DNA of 64,000 bases from NCBI GenBank assembly GCA_013822125.1, contig PNJY01000004.1, positions 1 through 64,000 on the forward strand, read 5' to 3'. A model generated the notes under the pieces. That model saw only the letters and a program-made list of their open reading frames with translations. It ran no database searches and was not told where the DNA came from. Both the position numbers and the translations under genes were made by a program. Each line of letters begins with the position of its first letter. Position 1 is the first letter of the stretch. This DNA comes from Erythrobacter sp. GTDB lineage: Bacteria; Pseudomonadota; Alphaproteobacteria; Sphingomonadales; Sphingomonadaceae. Below are positions 52,688 to 61,556 of this stretch, piece after piece.

Positions 52688-53190
52688 CTCGCCTCAGGCT
52701 CGCTGTGATCGGCCAAAGCGGTCCCGCCGCCCACAGCCGCGTCCACCGGCACCACTTGCAGGATCGCGCCGTCGCTGCCGGTGATGCGCACGCGCGCACC
52801 CACATCCAGATCGGGCCCGCGCGCGAGCCATTCGCTGTCGCCAAACTTGATCCGCCCGGTGCCGCCATCGAAGGCCTGGGTGACGAGTGCGGTTTCCCCG
52901 ACCAGACGATTGCCGCGCTGGTTCATCAGCGGATCGGAGCTTTCGATCGGTGAGTCGCGCAGAAACCGCCGCGCGCTATAGACCGCAATCAGCGCAATCG
53001 AGGCGAAGATGATCACCTGCGAGCCGAGCGAGAGATCGAGCCCGAAGGTGAGCACACCGGTGATGAGTGCGGCGACGGCCAGCCAGATCAGATAGACCCC
53101 CGGCACGATCATTTCGAGCGCGGCCAGAATCAGCCCGATGGTGGCCCAGACCCAGTGCGGTTCGATCCCGCCCAGCCCATCCATCATCAT
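52684..53190 (-). CDS. NfeD family membrane protein
   Basis: A 168-aa protein. Three or four membrane helices lie between residues 10 and 70 (WATIGLILAALEMIVPGVYLIWLAVAAL and IIFASIALIAVYSA). A C-terminal OB-fold domain follows (GETALVTQAFDGGTGRIKFGDSEWLARG). NfeD proteins pair with SPFH scaffold proteins in membrane microdomains. The start overlaps the SPFH gene stop (ATGA), exactly as expected for this pair. Confidence 0.93.
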   Translation of the reverse strand: MMMDGLGGIEPHWVWATIGLILAALEMIVPGVYLIWLAVAALITGVLTFGLDLSLGSQVIIFASIALIAVYSARRFLRDSPIESSDPLMNQRGNRLVGETALVTQAFDGGTGRIKFGDSEWLARGPDLDVGARVRITGSDGAILQVVPVDAAVGGGTALADHSEPEAS

Positions 53191-54176
53191 TCTCCCGAAC
53201 GCGGCACACTGGCGCGCGCGCGATTGCTGGCCACAGGCGTGCCTGCGGGTATCGTCATAGTGCCTTCGTGCGGGGCGAGCGCATCCTTTACCAGCTCGCC
53301 GATCCCGCCCAGCGATCCGATCAGCTGCGTCGCTTCGACCGGGAACAGGATCGTCTTGGCATTGGGGCTGGTGGCGAACTTGCCCACCGCCTTGGTATAT
53401 TCCTGCGCCACGAAGTAATTGATCGCCGCGCTGCCGCTCTGCGCGATTGCATCGGACACCAGCCTTGTCGCGTTCGCTTCCGCCTCCGCTGCACGTTCGC
53501 GCGCCTCCGCCTCGCGGAAGGCAGCCTCGCGCTTGCCCTCGGCGGACAGGATCGCCGACTGCTTCTCGCCCTCGGCGCGCAGGATGCGGCTCGCCCGCTC
53601 GCCCTCGGCCTCGAGGATTTCGGCGCGCTTGAGCCGTTCGGCCTTCATCTGCCGCGCCATCGCCTCTGAAATGTCGTGCGGCGGGCGGATATCCTTGATC
53701 TCGACGCGGGTGATCTTGAGCCCCCAGGGCGAAGTCGCATGATCGACCACGCCCAGCAGCCGCGCATTGATCTCGTCGCGCCGCGACAGCGTTTCGTCGA
53801 GGTCCATGCTGCCCATCACCGTGCGCAGATTGGTCGTCGTAATCGCCATGATCGCCGCGTAGAGGTTGTGCACCTCGTAAGCGGCCTTGCCCGCATCGAG
53901 CACCTGGAAGAACACCACCGCGTCCACGCCCACCATCGCGTTGTCACGCGTGATGATCTCCTGCCCCGGAATGTCGAGCACCTGCTCCTTCATGTTGACC
54001 TTCTGGCCGACGCGATCGAGGAACGGGATGAGGATGTGCAGCCCCGGATCGGCCGCGGTGGTGAACCGCCCCAGCCGCTCGATGGTATAGACATAGCCCT
54101 GCTTGACCACGCGCACCGTGGTGAACAGAATGATAATGATCACGAAAACGACTATTGCGAAGAAGATCAGGTCCAT
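53187..54176 (-). CDS. SPFH/Band 7 protein (QmcA/stomatin-like)
   Basis: A 329-aa membrane-anchored scaffold protein. One N-terminal helix (LIFFAIVVFVIIIILFTTV), then the Band 7 domain with VVKQGYVYTIERLGRFTTAADPGLHILIPFLDRV and LRTVMGSMDLDETLSRRDEIN. A long coiled-coil rich in Glu/Arg/Ala follows (residues about 180-250). It forms oligomeric membrane platforms with NfeD and may tie to protein quality control. First gene of the nfeD pair. Confidence 0.94.
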   Translation of the reverse strand: MDLIFFAIVVFVIIIILFTTVRVVKQGYVYTIERLGRFTTAADPGLHILIPFLDRVGQKVNMKEQVLDIPGQEIITRDNAMVGVDAVVFFQVLDAGKAAYEVHNLYAAIMAITTTNLRTVMGSMDLDETLSRRDEINARLLGVVDHATSPWGLKITRVEIKDIRPPHDISEAMARQMKAERLKRAEILEAEGERASRILRAEGEKQSAILSAEGKREAAFREAEARERAAEAEANATRLVSDAIAQSGSAAINYFVAQEYTKAVGKFATSPNAKTILFPVEATQLIGSLGGIGELVKDALAPHEGTMTIPAGTPVASNRARASVPRSGE

Positions 54177-54301
54177 CGAACTACACTCCCCAGGGTGACT
54201 GCGACGAGTCTAGCGGCCAGACCCACTCTCTCCAAGCGAAACCGGATCGACGCATCGGTGAAGCCCGGTGGGACAGTTGGATGGAACACAATGGGGCCTT
54301 G

Positions 54302-54748
54302 TTAGAAAAAGTCATATTCGCCCTCGCCGCCCTGCCGCGCAAGCCGCCGTTCGATCCGGTCGAGCCGCGCCAGCAGCCGCAAGAGCGCTGTATTGTCAGG
54401 CTTTCTTGCCACCGTGACATAGCGCCCGCCGCAGATCACCGGGCGCCACCAGCCGGTTTCCAGGTGCCAGGCCAGCGAGCCATGTGTGACTTTCGGTTTG
54501 CACGGATCGTGCGGGGCGGGCGGACGGCCCAGCGCATGGTCCCAGGCGCGCGCAAAGCTTTCCGCCATGTCGCGCGCGCGCAGGCGATAGGCGCTCTCGC
54601 GCGATCGCCCCACGCTCCGCGCCGCCGCCGAGACCGAGCGGGTCAGGTGGAGATGCGCGAGGAACTCGGCCTGCCTTGCGGGGTCCCAGCCGTCATGGCG
54701 CGGCTGGACGGGGACGGGGTGGAACCACGGGACGCGGAAGCTGGGCAT
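54302..54748 (-). CDS. Small HTH-like hypothetical protein (148 aa)
   Basis: The N-terminal half carries a helix-turn-helix-like segment, RQAEFLAHLHLTRSVSAAARSVGRSRESAYRLRARD, resembling small terminase or resolvase-type HTH motifs. The C-terminus has ALLRLLARLDRIERRLARQ, a probable coiled coil. I recall similar uncharacterised proteins across Sphingomonadales. No partner gene is evident. DNA binding is inferred from the HTH pattern alone. Confidence 0.75.
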   Translation of the reverse strand: MPSFRVPWFHPVPVQPRHDGWDPARQAEFLAHLHLTRSVSAAARSVGRSRESAYRLRARDMAESFARAWDHALGRPPAPHDPCKPKVTHGSLAWHLETGWWRPVICGGRYVTVARKPDNTALLRLLARLDRIERRLARQGGEGEYDFF

Positions 54749-54961
54749 CCGGCGAGGTTACAACGCGACGGGGCGTGTAGGAAAATTGCGCGTGGGGGTG
54801 GGGGGCGGTGGGATTGCCCGCTCGTTCAGACAGTGACCTTTGGGCCGGAGGCTGACAGCCCCGTTTAGGCTCGAGCACAGCGAACTGCCGACAGTCTGTT
54901 AACGACACAGAAGCGGCTTGAGCTGCTATACCTATCGACTGTTACAAGTTAATGTGCGGAC

Positions 54962-56005
54962 ATGAGCAAACCCAAAGCAAGACCTGATTTGAAAGAAGCG
55001 ATTGGTCGCGCGCGCAATGCAGCAGGTAGCGCGAAGATACCAACTGAGTGCGGGAAAATCATTACAGCCAAGGCGATCGATAATCGGATTTTTATGCTTG
55101 CCGAGCGCTGTTTAACCTCAGGGGTATTTGCGGATCACATCGATCCAGACAGGACCAATCCAAACCTTCCGCAAATCATCCAACAGAAGGAATTAAATTT
55201 TGGCGTCGAACACCTCTTTGTCCGCAAGACAGTTGGCGCTGCGTTCGAATTGGCAGATGCAACATATTTGCCAGATGCCGTCGATTCTGACAAATTGCTC
55301 GGCATAGCGTTAGACGCAGCGAGTTCGTTGGCATCCGTTGTTGAAGTCGCAGATGATTTACGCAGGCATCAAGATGAGATGCGAGAAGCTAGTCGGGCTG
55401 GGCAGCTTACAGCCGCTCACGTCCCGCGCACCCCAAATCTGATTGGTAAGGTTCGGCAGAGTCTTGCCGCACTGCGCGATGTTGAAATCGGAATTAAGAA
55501 TATGTCTGCGCTCTTTTTTCCGAAGGACGTGCATAATGAACCTTGGGACTTGAAGTTTAGACCCGCATTGCTCGCAAAGTATGGCGATGTCGATGGTCTC
55601 GAAGCTTGGATTAATGCAGCTTGGGGGGTTTTGGCTGGGGTTGCTAACCATCGACATGCCATGATCCATCCGAACCAGGACAAGTCCGTGTCAATTGTCG
55701 ACTACGAGCTTCAGGCTGATGGCTCACTGCTAGCACCAACCATTGAAATCGCACACTACGACAGCGCCGTCACACGCCGGGATGTGATCCAATTCCTTGA
55801 TGCTCAGGTTGCTGACATTTCAGAGGTGTTTGAAGCGTTGCTTGGCTATTTGTGCGATTTGAACGTCCGCGCCATTATCCCCCAGTTCGAATCCTTTGTC
55901 GTCCCTCTCCCAAATGGTGAAACACAAAGAGGCTCACACATGGTTTGGAGGACGGCCGCGAAGGAGGGGGCGCCTTTCGGTGCGCCAGAGGCGAACCCTG
56001 AATGA
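54962..56005 (+). CDS. Hypothetical protein of a lower-GC accessory pocket, with R-x4-H motif (347 aa)
   Basis: A soluble, mostly helical protein that I do not recognise. Near residue 230 it has GVLAGVANHRHAMIHPNQD, in which RHAMIH fits the R-x4-6-H pattern of HEPN ribonucleases. The predicted helices around it are consistent with a HEPN-like bundle, but the rest is novel to me. The codon use is visibly less GC-rich than the surrounding core genes, which suggests acquisition. It converges on another gene with an R-x4-H motif. Confidence 0.72.
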   Translation: MSKPKARPDLKEAIGRARNAAGSAKIPTECGKIITAKAIDNRIFMLAERCLTSGVFADHIDPDRTNPNLPQIIQQKELNFGVEHLFVRKTVGAAFELADATYLPDAVDSDKLLGIALDAASSLASVVEVADDLRRHQDEMREASRAGQLTAAHVPRTPNLIGKVRQSLAALRDVEIGIKNMSALFFPKDVHNEPWDLKFRPALLAKYGDVDGLEAWINAAWGVLAGVANHRHAMIHPNQDKSVSIVDYELQADGSLLAPTIEIAHYDSAVTRRDVIQFLDAQVADISEVFEALLGYLCDLNVRAIIPQFESFVVPLPNGETQRGSHMVWRTAAKEGAPFGAPEANPE

Positions 56006-56092
56006 AGACGTATATCCAGCCTTCTCGGTCCAATCCACGATCGACGTAAGGACTGCCATTGGTTTTTGAGGGACTATGAGGTCTCTTTATCC

Positions 56093-56641
56093 TTAACCGG
56101 GGGCCAATCGCGCCTCCCTTTCGATCAGGCGCGCGTGTTTCTCAATCCACTCTGGTGTTATGCCGAAGCGGGTCAACTGAGGGCCCACCAGAGCCTCTAA
56201 ATCCCTGTCGAGCCACCTGAATAGCTCAACTAGGTCTTCGCACTCTGCTATCATTTTCGTCCGCCCAGCCCTCGTCATGAAGTCTAAGTCGTGCTCGCGG
56301 AAGAACCTGTGCGCGAGATGGTCGCGATGGACCTTCGCCGCCCTAAGACGGTCGAGCATGTCTTTCGGCACCGCCGCATCCTCGAGGGCCCGCACCATAT
56401 TGCCGAACGTTTTGGCCAGTTCGGCATCGTAGAAGCGCTCGAAGGCGTCGTCCCAGCTCGTCCGATCGGCGTGCTCCTTCATCGTCGGCAGAACACGAAG
56501 CACTAGCAAAGCGTTCACCATCCCGTGCTCCAAGACCTGCGCCATATACATGGCCAGCCCGAAGCGAGAGTAGACCTCCCTAATCTGCTCGCTGTCCGGG
56601 TCGTCGGCGGGCCAGATTGCCCCAGGTTCGAAGTCTTCCAT
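56093..56641 (-). CDS. Conserved hypothetical helical protein with HEPN-like RDHLAH motif (182 aa)
   Basis: An alpha-helical protein. RFGLAMYMAQVLEHGMVNALL begins the fold, and AAKVHRDHLAHRFFREHDLDF carries R-x4-H in its typical R-D/N-x-L-A-H form. I recall similar uncharacterised proteins scattered among bacteria with the same RN-x-LAH-x-FF core. The HEPN link is an inference from motif and helix content. It lies opposite the 347-aa gene with 87 bp between the stops. Confidence 0.78.
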   Translation of the reverse strand: MEDFEPGAIWPADDPDSEQIREVYSRFGLAMYMAQVLEHGMVNALLVLRVLPTMKEHADRTSWDDAFERFYDAELAKTFGNMVRALEDAAVPKDMLDRLRAAKVHRDHLAHRFFREHDLDFMTRAGRTKMIAECEDLVELFRWLDRDLEALVGPQLTRFGITPEWIEKHARLIEREARLAPG

Positions 56642-56826
56642 ATCGTGATAATGCCCAAATTGAGGAGGTCGCGAAAGGCACCAAGATCGACGACAAGCGC
56701 TTTATCAGGCGGTGACGCAGATCGTCACCTAAGCAACTTCATTTAGCGCATAGGTCAAGACAGCTCTCGGCTTCGCTTCTCAACCAATTAAATGACCGAA
56801 ATCAGTGCCCAAACCGGACACAGCTA

Positions 56827-56844
56827 TCTCCCCTTGTGGGGAGA
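56827..56844. terminator. Hairpin downstream of the dienelactone hydrolase gene
   Basis: A perfect 7-bp stem TCTCCCC-TTGT-GGGGAGA located 27 bp beyond the hydrolase stop. There is no T-tract on either strand. It resembles short hairpins that recur between genes in many alphaproteobacteria. Confidence 0.45.
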
Positions 56845-56870
56845 GAGCGGGAGCTCGCAAACGCCCGCCC

Positions 56871-57746
56871 CTAAAGCGCGCCCTCATAGAGCGCCAGCAG
56901 ATCGGCCCAGGCCTTTTCCGCCGCTGGCTGGGCATAGACAGGGCTGTCGGGCACGGTCCAGCCATGGTCGCCGTCGAACACCTCGACCTGCGCCGGGCGG
57001 CCGGCGGCCTTGAACGCATCGGCCAGCACGGTCTTTTCCCCGGGCGCCTTGGCATCGTCGTTCTGCCCGATGGCGACGAGGAAGCTCGCCTGCGTCTGGC
57101 CGATCAGCGCGTGCGGGCTCAGCGGATCGCCCTCCTGCACCAGCCCGCCGCCGTGGAAACTCGCCGCCGCGCGCACCCGCGATGGCACCGCCGCCGCAGT
57201 CCAGAAGGTGAAGGGCCCGCCCATGCAATAACCCTGCGTGCCCACGCCGCGCGCGGGATCGACCGGGCCTTGCGTGTCGAGCCAGCCGACTGCCGCGGCG
57301 GCATCGCGCATCACCGCCTCTGCATCCAGATGCCCGCGCATCGCGCGCGCCCTGGGCCAGCCGTCATTACCCGCGAAATCGGCAAAATCCTTCCAGATCT
57401 CGCCCTTGGCGTCGCGGTAATAGGGGTTGGCGACCAGCACGGCATAGCCTGCGCCCGCCAGCCGCCGCGCCATCGTGCGCTTGGCCTCGCGGATACCGGC
57501 GATGTCGGGCCACATCAGCACGGCGGGATGCGCGCCCGATGCCGGGTGGACGAAGAAGCCGTCCATCGTCCCGTCGGGCGTGGCGAAAGAAACCGTGGTT
57601 TCGGTGAGCGGCGCCGAATTGCCGTTGTCGGCCATCCCCTCGCCGGGGTTGCACGCGGCCAGCACCGCGATCCCGCCCAGCGTGCCGAACTGGCGGCGGC
57701 TGAGCCCTTCCTTCGCCCAGCGGGTTATCATCGCTTCATCGCACAT
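56871..57746 (-). CDS. Dienelactone hydrolase family protein, exported
   Basis: A 291-aa alpha/beta hydrolase. The N-terminus LSRRQFGTLGGIAVLAACNPG combines a twin-arginine-like pattern with a lipobox (LAAC), so it may be a Tat-exported lipoprotein. The catalytic triad is the Cys in GTQGYCMGG, the Asp in IGQNDDAKAP and the His in DGDHGWTVP. Its natural ester substrate is unknown. A start at the ATG at 57731 is equally possible. It is in tandem with, and 87 bp downstream of, the nitronate monooxygenase gene. Confidence 0.9.
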   Translation of the reverse strand: MCDEAMITRWAKEGLSRRQFGTLGGIAVLAACNPGEGMADNGNSAPLTETTVSFATPDGTMDGFFVHPASGAHPAVLMWPDIAGIREAKRTMARRLAGAGYAVLVANPYYRDAKGEIWKDFADFAGNDGWPRARAMRGHLDAEAVMRDAAAAVGWLDTQGPVDPARGVGTQGYCMGGPFTFWTAAAVPSRVRAAASFHGGGLVQEGDPLSPHALIGQTQASFLVAIGQNDDAKAPGEKTVLADAFKAAGRPAQVEVFDGDHGWTVPDSPVYAQPAAEKAWADLLALYEGAL

Positions 57747-57833
57747 TGGGCTTCTCCCGATTCGAGTTCATCCCCATGCCCCGGCCAGGGCATCCCATAT
57801 CGGGCGGCGTTGGACAAGCGTGTTCGGGCGCGC

Positions 57834-58844
57834 CTATCGCCGTGCCAGCGCCGCTTCGCATTCGGCCATCAGCTGCGCGATGATATCGGCGACCGGTTCC
57901 TCGGCCTTGACCATGCCCACCGATTGCCCCGCCATCAGGCTGCCGCCTTCGACGTCGCCGCCGATCACCGCGCGGCGCAGCGCGCCTGCCCAATAGTGTT
58001 CGATCTGGAGCTGCGCCTCGTCCATCGCCAGCTCGCCGGAATCGAGCATGCCCGCCACCTCGATCTGCTTGGCGGTGAAGGCTTCGGTGCCCTTGTTCTT
58101 GAGCGCGCGCACCGGGATGACCGGCAGGCGCGGATCGACCTGCACGCTCGCCACCGCATCGCGGGCAGAGGCGCGAAAGAACGCCTTCTTGAAATCGGGA
58201 TGCGCGATGCTCTCGGCAGCGCAGGCAAAGCGCGTGCCCAGTTGCACGCCCGCGGCCCCCATCTCAAGATAACCGGCAATCGCCTCGCCCCGGCCGATGC
58301 CCCCGGCGACGAAAACCAGATGCTCGTCGGCAAGCTCGGGCAGGATTTCCTGCGCCAGCACGCTGGTCGAAACCGGGCCGATATGCCCGCCTGCCTCCAT
58401 CCCTTCGATCACCAGCGCGTCCGCGCCGCTGCGCAGCAGCTTCTTCGCCAGCGCCAGCGTGGGTGCAAAGCAGATTACCCGGGCGCCGAAGCCCTTGATC
58501 GCCTCGATACTGCCCTTGGGCGGAATTCCTCCCGCGAGCACCACATGGCTGACCGCGTGCCTGCGGCAGACCTCGATCAGCTCGAACAGCTGCGGGTGCA
58601 TGGTGATGAGGTTGACGCCAAAAGGCCGTGACGTCAGCGCCTTTGTTCCGGCGATTTCAGCATCGAGCAGTTCGGGGGTCATCGCCCCGCAGGCGATCAC
58701 GCCGAACCCGCCGGCATTGGAAATGGCCGAGACGAGATTGCGCTCCGATACCCAGCTCATCGCGCCGCACAGGATCGCGGTTTCACAGCCGAGGAATTGG
58801 GTGCCGCGCTGCATCAGCGCCGATGTTCTGGAATATTGGCTCAT
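57834..58844 (-). CDS. Nitronate monooxygenase / FabK-like NAD(P)H-dependent flavin oxidoreductase
   Basis: A 336-aa FMN-binding TIM barrel. Motifs are LVSAISNAGGFGVIACG, RPFGVNLIT, HVVLAGGIP, ADALVIEGMEAGGHIG with the catalytic-region His, and VFVAGGIGRGEAIAGYLEMGAAGVQLGTRF at the phosphate-binding end. It probably oxidises nitronates or related toxins. It lies 68 bp from the GGDEF gene on the same strand. Confidence 0.9.
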   Translation of the reverse strand: MSQYSRTSALMQRGTQFLGCETAILCGAMSWVSERNLVSAISNAGGFGVIACGAMTPELLDAEIAGTKALTSRPFGVNLITMHPQLFELIEVCRRHAVSHVVLAGGIPPKGSIEAIKGFGARVICFAPTLALAKKLLRSGADALVIEGMEAGGHIGPVSTSVLAQEILPELADEHLVFVAGGIGRGEAIAGYLEMGAAGVQLGTRFACAAESIAHPDFKKAFFRASARDAVASVQVDPRLPVIPVRALKNKGTEAFTAKQIEVAGMLDSGELAMDEAQLQIEHYWAGALRRAVIGGDVEGGSLMAGQSVGMVKAEEPVADIIAQLMAECEAALARR

Positions 58845-58912
58845 GCGCGGCGCTTAATCGCGGCGCACCCTTGGGGCAAGCCATTCGATTGATGGCGCGT
58901 ACCAGGCGTGGA

Positions 58913-59875
58913 TCAGGCGCGCAGGCGGCCCTGTGTCAGATAGTACGGCAGACCCTGCGCCAGTTCGGCCCGGGTCCCCCCGGCAGCCTTGGCCAGGATC
59001 AGCGCGCGTTCGGCATTGGCCAGTGCCTGGTCGAGCGAACCGTCAAGCATCGCCAGCCCGGCGCTGGCAGTGACCACCGGGCCATCCCTGGCGCTTTCAT
59101 GCGATAGTGCGGCAAAGGTGCGCACGATCTCTTCCGCCTTGTCGAGCGCCGCGACGCCATCATCATCGGGCAGGAAGAAGGCGAAACGTGCCCCACCCAG
59201 CCGGGCAAGGCAGCGCCCTTCGGGCAGCATCACGCGCAGGAAATCGGCGAAGGCGCAGATCATCTCGTCGCCCGAAGCCGGGCCAAATCGCAGGTTGAGC
59301 GCGCGGAAGGAATCGACATCGATCATTGCCACGACCCCGCCCGCCCCTTCGGCCAGGTGCCGCGACAACATGGCCAGATAGGCCCGGCGATTGCCCAGCC
59401 CAGTCAGATGATCGGTCAGCGCGCTGGCGAGCAAACGGTCCTCGAGCGAGCGGCGCCCCTCGATCGAGCGGAGCATGGCCAGCGCACCGCGGGCATTGCC
59501 GCCCTCGCCCGGCGCGCGGCGGAGCCGCAGGGCAAACCATTGCGGCGCCCTGCGCGCCTCTGGCCCACCGGAGCCGACGCCGACGTCGACGGACGCAGCA
59601 CGCGCCAGCGGAAATTCGATGCAATCCACCTTCGCCGTGCCGCCGAGCGCATCCCTGCAATAGTCCCTCACTTCTCCAGCAAACCTGAGATCGGCGAGAT
59701 CGGCGATATGCGGCGCGATGAGGAGCCCTTCCAGATCGAAACCCAACCGGTCCAGCCCCGGCGAGGCACCTTCGATAAACCCAAGGTTATCGGTCTTGAG
59801 GATGATATCGCCGGCTATGTCAGCCAGCATGCCGAACAGCGCATTCCCGAAATCAACGGTCGAACCCATGCTCAT
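58913..59875 (-). CDS. GGDEF domain protein with degenerate active site
   Basis: About 320 aa. The N-terminal 150 residues look like a PAS-type sensor (DIAGDIILKTDNLGFIEGASPGLDRLGF). The GGDEF domain follows: LTDHLTGLGNRRAYLAMLSRHL, VVAMIDVDSFRALN and then LGGARFAFF where GGDEF should be. The Asp/Glu of the active site are replaced by Ala/Arg, and no RxxD inhibitory site precedes it, so c-di-GMP synthesis is unlikely; a binding or sensory role is more plausible. Start at the ATG at 59875. It lies downstream of a PilZ-XRE gene across an AT-rich gap. Confidence 0.88.
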   Translation of the reverse strand: MSMGSTVDFGNALFGMLADIAGDIILKTDNLGFIEGASPGLDRLGFDLEGLLIAPHIADLADLRFAGEVRDYCRDALGGTAKVDCIEFPLARAASVDVGVGSGGPEARRAPQWFALRLRRAPGEGGNARGALAMLRSIEGRRSLEDRLLASALTDHLTGLGNRRAYLAMLSRHLAEGAGGVVAMIDVDSFRALNLRFGPASGDEMICAFADFLRVMLPEGRCLARLGGARFAFFLPDDDGVAALDKAEEIVRTFAALSHESARDGPVVTASAGLAMLDGSLDQALANAERALILAKAAGGTRAELAQGLPYYLTQGRLRA

Positions 59876-60125
59876 AGCCGATTGCCCCCGGCGGTGACGA
59901 ACCAATCCGTCAATCCGATCCCCAGCCGAGCCATGAACACGTTAGCTAACTTATGAACATTTAGAAAATTATATTCGATTAATTTTATGTTTGTTGAATA
60001 TTAAATTCCGAACGCTCGTTAGTCTTGTGATATAACCTAACTAAAAATCGAATCAACTTCTGTTCTCGTTTACCATAAACCCGAATTGCCGGAACAAATC
60101 TTTTGCAGGTATTGCCTAACCTGCG
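59876..60125. promoter_or_regulatory. AT-rich intergenic region upstream of the GGDEF gene
   Basis: About 250 bp, with a block from 59940 to 60070 far richer in A/T than the rest of the window. It contains a TTAGCTAA palindrome and a GAATC (GANTC-type) site. It should hold the promoter of the GGDEF gene. No open frame with a ribosome site is visible. Confidence 0.5.
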
Positions 60126-60797
60126 TCACAGATCGAGCATTATGCGTACCTTATTTGGCGCGACACCGCAGGCCGCCGCGATGGTTCTGCGCGCATCAGC
60201 CAGAATATCGGTCAACCCCGTCAGTGCCTCGGCGCCAGTGAGTTCGGATGGATCGACTTGCAGCACTTCGGCTAGCCCTGGGATCCGCTCGCCGATCGGA
60301 CGCGCCTTGCCCTTTTCCCAGGCCCAGACCGTGGGCTTGCTCACTTCGAGCGCCGCGGCGACATCGGCCAGCGTCATGCCGCGAGCCTTGCGCAGTCGCT
60401 CAATCTTCCTGCCCAGCCCGGCTCCCGACCCGGCCCAGTTGGCGGGGCGATCCGCATCGCCTCGGGGAAGCAGCGTGTCGCTGCGCAGCTGCGCCGCGCT
60501 CAGGGCGGCCTGGCTGATCTCGCGCTCGAACCGGCATCCGAACAGCCTGCCGCTGTTCCATGTCACCATGGCCGTGACCTCGCCCGCCTCGGGCATCTCC
60601 ACCTGAAGCTCGTCCCCCACCTCGAGCGGCAACGCGGTTTCGATCAACAATCCGCTGGTCGAGCCGTTGTGGATCGTCACATTGGCTATCCCGCCCCCGG
60701 GCAGGGCCGCCTGCGCGCGCAATTGCAGAACCCGGCGCGCACTGCGGCGGTTTTCCTGCTCCACCTTCGAATATTCGAGTTGCGCCCATGTCGGCAT
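60126..60797 (-). CDS. PilZ-XRE fusion protein (candidate c-di-GMP-responsive DNA-binding regulator)
   Basis: A 223-aa two-domain protein. Residues about 15-100 form a PilZ domain with the RxxxR motif in NRRSARR and N-x-S-x2-G in NGSTSGLLIE; the usual Asp is Asn. Residues about 130-190 form an XRE helix-turn-helix, IERLRKARGMTLADVAAALEVSKPTVWAWEKGKARP. The arrangement would let c-di-GMP control DNA binding directly. It lies just upstream of a GGDEF protein on the same strand. Confidence 0.88.
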   Translation of the reverse strand: MPTWAQLEYSKVEQENRRSARRVLQLRAQAALPGGGIANVTIHNGSTSGLLIETALPLEVGDELQVEMPEAGEVTAMVTWNSGRLFGCRFEREISQAALSAAQLRSDTLLPRGDADRPANWAGSGAGLGRKIERLRKARGMTLADVAAALEVSKPTVWAWEKGKARPIGERIPGLAEVLQVDPSELTGAEALTGLTDILADARRTIAAACGVAPNKVRIMLDL

Positions 60798-61069
60798 AAT
60801 GCTGCTCCTTCAGAGCATCAATCGGTCGGACCGCCGGGTTAAGTGTCGCTTAGCAAACATGGTAAATCGCCGCGCGTGGCGCAATTTAGCGTTCGCGCCC
60901 TGATCGGTCAGGTAAGCTGAAAGCAAGTTGGACGGCAGGCTTGCGGCACAGCCTCCATTCTGCCGACCGGATTCGAAAAATTTCATGTGCCCGGAATTAA
61001 AACCGGCAGCCTGCTCGTTCCCACAATGACAGGCCGGAAGTCCCCGGCCCGCACAAGAAGGGGAATGAC

Positions 61070-61426
61070 ATGAAAAACATTGCACTCATCGCCGGCCTCG
61101 TCGGCCTCGCTGCAACCGGCGCAGCCGCATCGGCCACTTCGACGGCGCTGCACGAGGAGGTCTATGCCCGCGAGCAGGAAAGGCTCATCATCACTGCACC
61201 GATCGCCGGGATAGAGAACCGCCTCTGGTTCGACTATCGCATCGACGTGATGGAAGCCCAGAAGGAGCTTTCCAGCGATCTGCGCAGTGCTACCGACCTC
61301 GAAGACAGGCGCGACGCCTGGGAGGAATACGGCGACGAACTGAGCAAGGAGCGCAAGCACTATATCGAAGGGATGGCCAAGCGCGGGTATCGCATGGGTA
61401 CGGTTATAGTCGACACCCAATCGTGA
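61070..61426 (+). CDS. Exported hypothetical protein (118 aa)
   Basis: A signal peptide (IALIAGLVGLAATGAAASA) and a helical charged domain with EEVYAREQERLI and MEAQKELSSDLRSATDLEDRRDAWEEYGDELSKERKHYIEGMAKRG. AAGGGGAATGAC precedes the ATG. I do not recognise the family; it is likely periplasmic. A strong rho-independent terminator follows. Between it and the PilZ-XRE gene lie 272 bp holding both divergent promoters. Confidence 0.8.
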   Translation: MKNIALIAGLVGLAATGAAASATSTALHEEVYAREQERLIITAPIAGIENRLWFDYRIDVMEAQKELSSDLRSATDLEDRRDAWEEYGDELSKERKHYIEGMAKRGYRMGTVIVDTQS

Positions 61427-61482
61427 CCGGAAGGGCGGGACGGGGCCCCCTCCTCCCCTCACTATCCAGTCCTGCCCAACCA

Positions 61483-61515
61483 GGAAGGGTCGGCGTTGCG
61501 CCGGCCCTTCTTTTT
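61483..61515 (+). terminator. Rho-independent terminator
   Basis: Stem AAGGGTCGGCG/CGCCGGCCCTT with the loop TTG and one G-T pair, followed by CTTTTT. It lies 57 bp after the exported hypothetical gene and just before the convergent anti-sigma gene. Confidence 0.88.
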
Positions 61516-61556
61516 GCGTCCGCTTCGGAAACGTCAGTGCGGCCCAGGGTCAGGCC

